Source: Planctomycetaceae bacterium
GTDB taxonomy: Bacteria; Planctomycetota; Planctomycetia; Pirellulales; Pirellulaceae
DNA length: 5,512 bases
Direction: 5' to 3'
Assembly (NCBI GenBank): GCA_012965455.1
Contig: DTSG01000054.1
Span: forward strand, 1-5,512
The position numbers and the translations under genes are program-made. Shown piece by piece: positions 1-5,512 of this stretch. Numbering within the stretch: position 1 is the first letter of the stretch; each line of letters opens with the position of its first letter. Below the pieces are notes generated by a model, which saw only the letters and a list, made by a program, of their open reading frames with translations, did no database searches and was not told where the DNA came from.

Positions 1-67
1 GGCTTCTGATCAATATTGAAATGCCTTTTGGAAGTTTTGGCCTGATGATAGATTTCGATGTGATGTA
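1..67 (+). repeat. Outer inverted repeat, left copy
   Basis: This block pairs in inverted orientation with 1399-1465: position x matches the complement of position 1466-x with no gap. By hand count 47 of 67 positions agree, and 18 of the first 21 do, including the shared core TCAATATTGAAA. A second conserved stretch is GATAGATTT at 47-55. The block starts at the window edge, so the repeat may extend further left. Together with the inner block at 132-157 it forms one long diverged repeat upstream of the membrane protein gene. Whether it is a mobile repeat or a duplicated leader cannot be decided from one window. Confidence 0.7.
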
Positions 68-131
68 ACTAAATCCACCATCATACTCAAGATTCTCAGC
101 ATTCTCAGTTTACATTTTGGATATATTTTGG

Positions 132-157
132 GTTAGGATGAGTTTTTTGACCCTACG
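132..157 (+). repeat. Inner inverted repeat, left copy (26 bp)
   Basis: The 26 bases begin GTTAGG, continue with TGAGTTTTTTGACCCTACG, and recur inverted at 1320-1345 with a single mismatch (A at 138 where the other copy has C). The block lies 43 nt upstream of the ATG at 201. It contains GGGT/ACCC ends (130-133 and 150-153) that could pair, and a TTGACC resembling a -35 box, but no matching -10 at normal spacing is seen. The conservation, far above that of the surrounding repeat, suggests this is the functional core of the repeated unit. Confidence 0.85.
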
Positions 158-200
158 CCCACAGGTGACAATTCGGGCTATATTTTGAAATGATATTTAC

Positions 201-1220
201 ATGAACACAGATTGGATGAATACTGATAGTTTTCCTCATACGCCGTGGGCCCTCGTTTCCGGCCTCCCGTTGTTGCTAAACGCGGCCTGCTGGGCCTTCC
301 TAGTCGGATCAATGATTTGGTTCTGGCGTCGATCGCGGAATGACGACACCCACGTGCGAAAAGGATCAGCGAAGGGGCAAGATCGAATTTACAAAAGGTT
401 CGGTGCATTCTTGTTGTTTTTCGGCGCGGCAGGTGGATTTCTTCCGTCACTCTATATGATTGCGACTAAAGGGGCTATCTGGTCTGTGAATCGACAGCAG
501 CCTCATCATGGTCCGGAAGAGTCCGACCCTGTTCTTGCCTTTCATATTTCGCTGTCAGTTGTCTGGGCAATCCTGCTTGCCCTACAGCTTTGGAGCGGTG
601 GTTCGGGGAAAATGCGTACTCTGCATCGTAGAGGCGGTCGGGTTGCCGTCGGCTTCGGGCTATTGGGCGTGGCTGTTGCTGGAGGTTGGGTCTGGACGTA
701 CCTAAACGATTTTTCAGAAGGTCTTACTACGCCCGGGGCACGCGCAGGGTATTATACGATCGTCTTGGGCGTCGGCGTTGCGATAAACGCAGTGATGCTT
801 GTTGTTCACGCGAGAAAGAAGAATTTCTTCCTGCACAAAGACTTCGCGCTCATGTCATTAATGTGGACGTTAGAACCCGGGATCCATCGATTCTACATGT
901 GGCTAATGCGTTGGGTCTGCTGGGACTGTTGGGCTCCGGAGAATACAGAAGGCATGGGAATTGCACTGGCAAAACTGCCCGCGAATCTGACGGTTATATT
1001 TTGGGCACTACTCATGGCGTCGTTGGCGCGGCGGGTAAATGGAGTCATTCTTTGGAACGTCGCAGGGCAATATCTTCTCTTCACCTTTGGAACCTTTTCC
1101 ACTCTAGATCGTCTTTACGAAGGTCAGATTGCCGAATCGGTTGCGGGAATAAGTCTTCTTCTTGGTGCGTTGGCGTTGGTTTGGCGACGCTATATGGTAA
1201 AGAGGATTCAATCAGACTAA
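201..1220 (+). CDS. DUF2306-like multi-pass membrane protein
   Basis: A 339-residue, strongly hydrophobic protein with about eight or nine likely membrane segments (roughly residues 17-43, 66-89, 113-133, 145-169, 183-204, 214-235, 256-275, 283-300 and 311-329). It therefore sits in the inner membrane. The pattern HISLSVVWAILLALQL (His115), then RTLHRRGGR (His142), then LHKDFALMSLMWTLEPGIHR (His212, His229) fits the DUF2306 family of predicted membrane proteins, in which spaced histidines lie at helix ends. The family's function is not established, and heme or metal binding by the histidines would be only a guess. The start at 201 has no clear Shine-Dalgarno sequence. A second in-frame ATG at 216 follows a near-duplicate of the first 15 bases and could be used instead. 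The gene stands alone between inverted repeats and no terminator is evident after the stop. The family call is fairly confident, the function is unknown. Confidence 0.8.
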   Translation: MNTDWMNTDSFPHTPWALVSGLPLLLNAACWAFLVGSMIWFWRRSRNDDTHVRKGSAKGQDRIYKRFGAFLLFFGAAGGFLPSLYMIATKGAIWSVNRQQPHHGPEESDPVLAFHISLSVVWAILLALQLWSGGSGKMRTLHRRGGRVAVGFGLLGVAVAGGWVWTYLNDFSEGLTTPGARAGYYTIVLGVGVAINAVMLVVHARKKNFFLHKDFALMSLMWTLEPGIHRFYMWLMRWVCWDCWAPENTEGMGIALAKLPANLTVIFWALLMASLARRVNGVILWNVAGQYLLFTFGTFSTLDRLYEGQIAESVAGISLLLGALALVWRRYMVKRIQSD

Positions 1221-1279
1221 ACTTGTGCCTCGCAATTAATCATCCGCACCGATATCATTGAAGTTTCTGCTTTCGTCAT
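1217..1279 (-). other. Short ORF behind a good ribosome binding site, possibly a gene-start remnant
   Basis: On the minus strand GAGGAG (1285-1290) precedes an ATG at 1279-1277 by 5 nt. The frame reads MTKAETSMISVRMINCEAQV and stops at 1219-1217, 20 codons in all, overlapping the end of the membrane protein gene. It lies 40 nt downstream, in its own direction, of the right inner repeat, just as the ATG at 201 lies 43 nt downstream of the left one. It may be the stump of a gene once served by the right copy, a leader peptide, or chance. The peptide is not recognised. Confidence 0.2.
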
Positions 1280-1319
1280 GTAGGCTCCTCTGATGTCGAA
1301 ATTAATCCAATATTGCCCC

Positions 1320-1345
1320 CGTAGGGTCAAAAAACTCAGCCTAAC
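1320..1345 (-). repeat. Inner inverted repeat, right copy (26 bp)
   Basis: Reverse complement of 132-157 with 25 of 26 bases identical. Read on the minus strand it is followed after 40 nt by an ATG at 1279, mirroring the layout at the left copy. On this strand TTGACC is followed 17 nt later by GATTAA, at best a weak -10, so promoter function is unproven. Confidence 0.85.
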
Positions 1346-1398
1346 GTCGACAACGCACCGAACCAAGCGGAGAGATTGTATTTTGAGACGTTTTCGGC

Positions 1399-1465
1399 TA
1401 TGTTATACGTAAATCTATCGTTCGGCAAAGAATTTAAAATGGCCTTTCAATATTGACCAAAAGCT
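1399..1465 (-). repeat. Outer inverted repeat, right copy
   Basis: Inverted partner of 1-67, matching without gaps at 47 of 67 positions. The distance between the outer and inner blocks differs by only 11 nt between the two sides (64 nt on the left, 53 nt on the right), so the flanks look like two diverged copies of one unit of roughly 150 bp. Weak similarity may also exist in the gap, for example TCTCAAAAT here against ACTCAAGAT on the left. Confidence 0.7.
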
Positions 1466-1536
1466 GCCGACTATAAAAATAACGCCCTCAGTTTTCGCAT
1501 TGAATAGAATCTCGCCGAGGAAGCAGCGACCCATGA

Positions 1537-1601
<65 letters not shown>

Positions 1602-1746
1602 GGTATGTCAGTCGCAGGTTTTCTTGTGAATAGTTTGTAAACTGAGGCTAGGAGAGTTCGGCTGAATTTCTTAGCCTACGAGTTGATGTAGGCGAAGTTC
1701 TTATTGTACCACGCGATTCTGATGTTCATTCCACAAGGGCCGCTTG
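1602..1746. other. Spacer after the large gene, with an imperfect hairpin
   Basis: No gene is seen. AGGCTA (1645-1650) pairs with TAGCCT (1672-1677), and the stem extends inward with G-C, A-T and wobble pairs to about 1655/1667. It lies some 70 nt beyond the stop of the minus-strand gene and could slow or end its transcription. On that strand it is not followed by a clean T run, so a rho-independent terminator is only weakly supported. Confidence 0.3.
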
Positions 1747-4700
1747 TTACGGCGTTCCGATTCGTACAAGGCCATCAACTGCATCGATGGTGACTTTTTG
1801 ATCGATGATACCACCTCCGGAAAAGGTCTCAGAGGTATCGTTGTCGCCAGAGTCCTTTACTATATTGATAGTGCCATCTACGTCCACTACACTCAGGGCT
1901 TCGAGGAGCGTGTTCCATGGGGTATTTTCGGTACCGTTTTCGGTGCCGGTATAACCGAAGTCCACATAAACTACATCGGTGGGGCCGCCGCCAGGCAGAT
2001 CGCCCTGGCCATTTGCACGGAGCCAGTCGATCGAGGTCACGGCGTCAGCGACTGCTATGCCGGTTATACGCAATCTATCAATGGTATTGCCAGCCCAATT
2101 ACCATCGGCACTGACATCGAACTCGTGTTCCACGTAGCCACTGCCGCCTGTGTAGGCCGGCCCTGTGATGGTAAAAGGACCACCGGTTGCGGTCCACCAG
2201 CCGAAGGATATGTTTCCACTCTCGGTCGACTTGAAGCGAATGGTGATGGTGGAGATATCGTTACCAGGGAAATGTACCAATTCATCGATGTTATGTTGAA
2301 TATACTGAGTAGCGGTGGTGCTTGTGATCTCGTAAGCGCCATTCACATTGTCAAAGCCCACTGTACTTCCCGCATTTCTAAATCCATCGCCACCATGGTC
2401 ACCGAACTCATAGCGCAAGTCCGCAGGGGATTCGGGGTCGAGGCCATAGAATAGTTCGAGTCTGTCCTTCATGGCGTCGCCATCGTTGTTGGGATCCATA
2501 TAATCGGGCAGACCGTCGCCGTCTGTGTCCAGGCCAGGGCCACCCTCAGTGGCGTTGGTCCGTCCGTCTTTGTCGGTGTCATCCGTGCCGCTGTAGACAT
2601 AGGCGGCGCTTCCGCTGCTCCAAGTGAATCCAAAGTCTTCGCGTCCTTCTCCATTGTGATCCAGAGCGGCGATCACACGAAACCACAGTGTACCGTTTCC
2701 GTCCAGGTAGTGGCCCGTTGTGCTCGATGAGGGGGACAGGATTTGGGCTACAGAACTGTAGGAGGTTCCAGTCGGATTGAGCCCACTCAGGTTATCCATG
2801 TGATTGAACTTGACAATCGCCACGTCGCCCGGTTCGGCGTCCACCATCATCCAATCAGTATAGGACTGGGTCCCATCGAAGGTAACGTTATATTCAAAGT
2901 CCTCGTTCACGATAGCAGGGAAATAAATACTATCGACGCTATAGCCGTTAACATAATAGAACATTTCGCTCTGCGTTCCGCTCTTTTCGCGGGTGACCCA
3001 TATATGGGGGGCTTGTTTTCCAGTTCGCTGGATACGAGCGAATTTGTGGGGTGAATGAAGGATGTTGTTCGCGTTGGCGTAGGGTGTCTCATCGCCCACT
3101 CGAACAAACTTGTGATTGGAGATCAGCGAGTGACCGGCCGTTCCTGTGAGCGTGCCGTCCTCGTCATTGAGGATGTTTATCCAATCGCGGGGATGCTGCC
3201 CCCTAATCTCGGTATACCAGGGATCACCAAAGTCAAAGTCCGGCAAAGCCATGGCCATATTCGTACCGGGATGATCCGTCTCGACACCGGCATGGCCCCA
3301 GTTCACGCGCCTGGTTGCACCGCCCTGTTGGCGAAGGTAGCTCGTGTACTGCGGAGGCCCATCGTAGCCAACATAATAATTATCCCTAAAGTCCCCGGCA
3401 CCATCGTAGAGCTTATGTCCGTAACGCGCGACGGATGAGTTGAGCCCCAATCCAGAACGGGCGACAAAGAGGGTTTCCTCGGTCGTGATGGGGCCGGCGA
3501 GCATAGTCGCATTCTGGTTAGCAATCACGACGTTGTTGCGCGTGATCACGTTACGTGTAGGAATTATATCTGGTTGCCCGATACCCGTGTAAAGTGCGGT
3601 CTCGTTCGCGTACCACAAGGAATTTTCAAAGACATGGTCACTGGCCTCGGCCCAACCGGTATTCTTTTGAATGCCGTGACTAGCACTGAGCCTGTCGAAA
3701 ATGTCCCAACCATTCATATAACTGTGGGCTACGTTCCCGTCGAAGCTGCCCATGGGCGAATAATAGGCGATGGTGGCGCTGTCGTAGTAGGTAAGGTCGG
3801 CAGAGAGCCCAATTCTGGTACTGGGGAAGATATACCAAAAGCCGGTACCTTCACCACCCGCAGCCACGTTGTTCTCGACGGTGTTGTTGGGGTGGGTGAT
3901 CCAGTACGACGACGGTGTCCGGTTCTGAGCTTGGTTGAGCTCGTTGTCCGAAGGCGTGACTTCGGTGCCCCGTGCAGGACGTACACTCAGCGCCACTACG
4001 TTGTTTGTAATCGTGTTGTTCTCCTCGACACCGTCTTCCAGAAAGACCGTGTGGCCGATCGTGTTGTAGAAAAAGTTATTGTCGATCGTGACGTTGTCCG
4101 TACCGTGAATCGTGATACCACGGTTGAAGCTATCGTGTACGGCATTGTCACGGAAATACTGACCCGTGGCATCGCCACCAAGCAAGTGCCAGTGAAATGG
4201 ATAACGTGCAAGCTGGCTTTCCTGGCCGCCGCGGTAGATTTCGACACCTTCCACATAGCCATAGCCTGGGTTCATGGCACCGTTGTCGGAACCGTGAATC
4301 ATAACGTGGGCACCGAACCCCGTGCTGACGCTGTCTGATGCACCTTGTATGGTGATGTTGCGTGTCAGCAGGCCGACTTCCGCACGCATATCGGCAGTCC
4401 AGGTCTTGTTGTCGCTTGGACGGGTATATTGCTGGGCTGTGCCATTGTGCCAATACGACAAGTTAGAGGTGAGATTTACCACTGTGCCACCGCCCGTGAC
4501 CGACGAGACGGTTCTTTTCTCCACCTCATTCCAATCATTGGTCGAGGACACGATAATAATCTCATCGCCCGCTTCCCAGTTCACAGCATCCGCCACCGTG
4601 ATGGAACCAGAGCCGACGTTGACGTCCGCATCGAGATGAGTCCACTCAACACGATCTTCACCGTGCAGGTTGAGGGTGCCGCCGTTCAACGCGAGCAATG

Positions 4701-5139
4701 CGCGCCAGCCCATGTCGTGGGCGCCGTGCACAAAGTTTTCGGCTTGCTCACCCTTGAGCGTCAAGGTGAAGTCACCGGTGTAGCGCGAGCCTGTCGTACC
4801 AACTTCGAGCTCGGCGTTAGTACCCATGACAATTACGGAGTCGGCGATCAACTCGTAAGTCCCGGTGGCGACAGTCAACTTGCCCATGACTTTAATTTCA
4901 CCGACCTCATCACTCATGTCCAAGGCAACCGTGTAGCCCGACGGAATCGTGACATCCTCTTCTGTGCCCGATGGTGGAGAACCACCCCACGTCGCCGAAT
5001 CACTCCAGTTACCCGACAGTGTAGCCGTTGCCGCATGGACCATTGAGGGGAGAACGGTCAGTGCAGCGATCGAAGCTACCAGATATGAATGAACGCTTAT
5101 GCGAGTGAATCTCAGTAGTCTTCGTGCAAGATACTTCAT
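1747..5139 (-). CDS. Exported G8-domain / parallel beta-helix protein with TSP3-like repeats
   Basis: 1130 residues. Residues 1-36 form a signal peptide: basic start, hydrophobic stretch SYLVASIAALTVLPS, AXA-like end VHA before ATATLSG. Residues about 41-165 fit the G8 domain, ending in RALLALNGGTLNLHG, followed by a section with WEAGDEIIIVSSTNDWNEVE typical of CEMIP/TMEM2/fibrocystin relatives. A right-handed beta-helix spans about 255-560. Family hallmarks there are RYPFHWHL (312-319), NRGITIHGTDNVTIDNN (339-355) and IGHTVFLEDGVEENN (361-375). Residues 853-888 are Asp-rich (DTDGDGLPDYMDPNNDGD), like thrombospondin type 3 calcium sites. About 905-1046 looks like a beta-sandwich, possibly carbohydrate-binding. 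From 1057 a second helix-like module (VYVDFGYTGTENGTE) begins and the protein ends 74 residues later. Human CEMIP relatives degrade hyaluronan, so polysaccharide binding or cleavage outside the cell is inferred here, not shown. No C-terminal sorting signal is evident. GAGGA, 9 nt upstream, supports the start. Confidence 0.88.
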   Translation of the reverse strand: MKYLARRLLRFTRISVHSYLVASIAALTVLPSMVHAATATLSGNWSDSATWGGSPPSGTEEDVTIPSGYTVALDMSDEVGEIKVMGKLTVATGTYELIADSVIVMGTNAELEVGTTGSRYTGDFTLTLKGEQAENFVHGAHDMGWRALLALNGGTLNLHGEDRVEWTHLDADVNVGSGSITVADAVNWEAGDEIIIVSSTNDWNEVEKRTVSSVTGGGTVVNLTSNLSYWHNGTAQQYTRPSDNKTWTADMRAEVGLLTRNITIQGASDSVSTGFGAHVMIHGSDNGAMNPGYGYVEGVEIYRGGQESQLARYPFHWHLLGGDATGQYFRDNAVHDSFNRGITIHGTDNVTIDNNFFYNTIGHTVFLEDGVEENNTITNNVVALSVRPARGTEVTPSDNELNQAQNRTPSSYWITHPNNTVENNVAAGGEGTGFWYIFPSTRIGLSADLTYYDSATIAYYSPMGSFDGNVAHSYMNGWDIFDRLSASHGIQKNTGWAEASDHVFENSLWYANETALYTGIGQPDIIPTRNVITRNNVVIANQNATMLAGPITTEETLFVARSGLGLNSSVARYGHKLYDGAGDFRDNYYVGYDGPPQYTSYLRQQGGATRRVNWGHAGVETDHPGTNMAMALPDFDFGDPWYTEIRGQHPRDWINILNDEDGTLTGTAGHSLISNHKFVRVGDETPYANANNILHSPHKFARIQRTGKQAPHIWVTREKSGTQSEMFYYVNGYSVDSIYFPAIVNEDFEYNVTFDGTQSYTDWMMVDAEPGDVAIVKFNHMDNLSGLNPTGTSYSSVAQILSPSSSTTGHYLDGNGTLWFRVIAALDHNGEGREDFGFTWSSGSAAYVYSGTDDTDKDGRTNATEGGPGLDTDGDGLPDYMDPNNDGDAMKDRLELFYGLDPESPADLRYEFGDHGGDGFRNAGSTVGFDNVNGAYEITSTTATQYIQHNIDELVHFPGNDISTITIRFKSTESGNISFGWWTATGGPFTITGPAYTGGSGYVEHEFDVSADGNWAGNTIDRLRITGIAVADAVTSIDWLRANGQGDLPGGGPTDVVYVDFGYTGTENGTENTPWNTLLEALSVVDVDGTINIVKDSGDNDTSETFSGGGIIDQKVTIDAVDGLVRIGTP

Positions 5140-5148
5140 TAAAATCTG

Positions 5149-5153
5149 TCCTC
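5149..5153 (-). promoter_or_regulatory. Ribosome binding site of the G8 protein gene
   Basis: On the minus strand GAGGA lies 9 nt before the ATG at 5139. This spacing is near ideal, and the predicted signal peptide starts exactly at that ATG, so the start is well supported. Confidence 0.75.
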
Positions 5154-5160
5154 GCTACGG

Positions 5161-5190
5161 TATTCACTGAATTTCTATCAATTGTGTCAA
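5161..5190 (-). promoter_or_regulatory. Weak candidate promoter for the G8 protein gene
   Basis: A perfect TTGACA on the minus strand (5190-5185) would be a -35 box. The hexamer 17-18 nt downstream (GTGAAT or TGAATA, 5167-5161) is a poor -10. It would leave a leader of only about 10-20 nt before the GAGGA. TTGATT with CACAAT slightly further upstream is an alternative. Either is a guess without transcript data. Confidence 0.25.
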
Positions 5191-5280
5191 TATTGGCCTC
5201 TCAAATCAATATCCACCGCTCACTTCGCATAATTCTAATACCTCGGCACCGCAGAAAAGTGAACAGTTACTCCGAGAAAA

Positions 5281-5300
5281 TTGTGGCAGATTTGTGACCG
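5281..5300 (+). repeat. Short TTGTG tandem motif
   Basis: TTGTGGCAGA is followed directly by TTTGTGACCG, two similar decamers that continue the roughly 10-bp periodicity of the adjoining GTACTGG array. They could be further, weaker contacts for the same protein. Nothing more can be said from sequence alone. Confidence 0.3.
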
Positions 5301-5380
5301 TACTGGATGGTACTGGTTGGTACTGGTAGATCGATTGGGTGAAAAAATACACCAGTACCAACAGGTACTAACCAGTACCG
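5298..5380. repeat. Long inverted repeat of 10-bp-spaced GTACTGG units
   Basis: The left arm (5298-5327) carries GTACTGG three times at 10-bp steps (5300, 5310, 5320). The right arm (5351-5380) carries the inverse CCAGTAC at 5352 and 5372 with a degenerate AGGTACT unit between. The arms pair at 25 of 30 positions plus two G-T wobbles around a 23-nt centre that includes an A6 run. A further lone CCAGTAC occurs at 5486-5492, on the other side of the tRNA tail. One helical turn between units means all sites face the same side of the DNA, as expected for cooperative protein binding. Recombinase arm sites are favoured because the array sits 16 bp from the att-like repeat. An operator for the gene starting at 5139 is the alternative. 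Confidence 0.8.
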
Positions 5381-5396
5381 GACTTTGCATTCTTCT

Positions 5397-5433
5397 GGGG
5401 TGTAGAGGTCGGAGGTTCAAATCCTCTCGCCCC
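5397..5433 (+). repeat. Right att-like direct repeat (tRNA-Pro 3' tail)
   Basis: Perfect 37-bp copy of 1560-1596. Upstream it diverges inside the anticodon loop (TTCTGGGG, no CTACA stem strand). Downstream it reads TCTCACA instead of GACCA, so only the crossover core is present. The T-arm is intact but no tRNA can be made. This is the form expected of an element-side attachment core or a displaced 3' tail. Confidence 0.85.
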
Positions 5434-5512
5434 TCTCACATGATTTACTTTGCTTCAACAGACGGTTTTCGCTGCACGGGAAGTTCCAGTACTTGGCCCT
5501 GAGCCAGCAACC
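5434..5512. other. Unassigned sequence at the right edge
   Basis: The last 79 bases contain no supported gene. The only notable item is the isolated CCAGTAC at 5486-5492, matching the unit of the array at 5298-5380. An open frame running through here begins inside that array and passes through the tRNA tail, so it is not considered a gene. Confidence 0.5.

Larger units (their letters stand above)
1221..1536. other. Intergenic region with the right half of the inverted repeats
   Basis: About 315 bases carry no credible protein gene apart from the start region of a 20-codon minus-strand ORF. The content is the inner repeat (1320-1345), the outer repeat (1399-1465) and an A+T-rich stretch between them. 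From about 1466 to 1536 no repeat or gene is recognised, and the sequence then joins abruptly to the tRNA-Pro remnant. No strong hairpin followed by a T run was seen for the membrane protein gene. Confidence 0.7.

Noticed and set aside
686..1261. Plus-strand open frame of 191 codons overlapping the DUF2306 gene
   Set aside because: It is out of frame with a clear multi-pass membrane protein, and its product is Arg/Ser/Cys-rich without recognisable features.
132..1345. Classical insertion sequence with terminal inverted repeats
   Set aside because: The enclosed gene is a membrane protein, not a transposase. No target-site duplication is visible beside the repeats, and matching sequence continues outside the 26-bp blocks.
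1338..1426. Possible integron attC site (GCCTAAC at 1339-1345, GTTCGGC further on)
   Set aside because: GCCTAAC fits a core-site pattern, but the partner does not match the consensus, the intervening sequence does not fold into an attC-like hairpin, and the same bases are explained by the 26-bp inverted repeat.
1744..5046. Several long plus-strand open frames (such as 1744-2454, 3574-4338 and 4345-5046)
   Set aside because: They lie antisense to the G8 protein gene, lack domain-like sequence, and are expected as shadows of a GC-moderate, repeat-rich coding strand.
5298..5380. CRISPR array or intrinsic terminator
   Set aside because: The units are 7-8 bp at a 10-bp period with reversal of orientation, far too short for CRISPR. 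No T run follows the hairpin on either strand.
5281..5502. Open frame of 73 codons at the right edge
   Set aside because: It runs through the GTACTGG array and the tRNA tail. The GRRFKSSRPSH string is the familiar translation of a tRNA 3' end, not a protein motif.

Overview
The window is a sparsely coded piece of bacterial DNA with two recognisable protein genes pointing towards each other and an unusual amount of repeat structure around them. The large protein has a Gram-negative-style signal peptide, and the tRNA remnant has a DNA-encoded CCA end. Together these suggest a proteobacterium, perhaps an environmental or marine gammaproteobacterium, but no marker fixes the taxon. No transposase, integrase, phage gene, CRISPR array or rRNA is present.

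Left part (1-1535): one + strand gene (201-1220) encodes a polytopic membrane protein of the DUF2306 type. Its flanks are diverged inverted copies of each other. An outer block (1-67 against 1399-1465) matches without gaps at 47 of 67 positions. An inner block (132-157 against 1320-1345) matches at 25 of 26. Both copies face inward and end about 40 nt before an ATG, so they could be either a mobile repeat or a duplicated control region.

Middle (1537-1601): a tRNA-Pro(GGG) that has lost its 5' end, running from the D-loop to the CCA. Its 3' part (37 bp, from the anticodon loop almost to the end of the acceptor stem) recurs perfectly at 5397-5433. The 3.8 kb in between therefore looks like cargo bracketed by attL/attR-type tRNA-tail repeats, but it carries no integrase.

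Right part (1602-5512): the bracketed segment holds one - strand gene (5139-1747) for an exported 1130-residue protein. It has a G8 domain and a CEMIP/fibrocystin-like parallel beta-helix, followed by a thrombospondin type 3-like calcium-binding stretch and further C-terminal beta modules. Between its start and the second tRNA tail lies a 30-bp inverted repeat built of 10-bp-spaced GTACTGG units, which resembles a recombinase or regulator binding array. The two genes show no metabolic link. What they share is an accessory, island-like setting next to tRNA-Pro debris.
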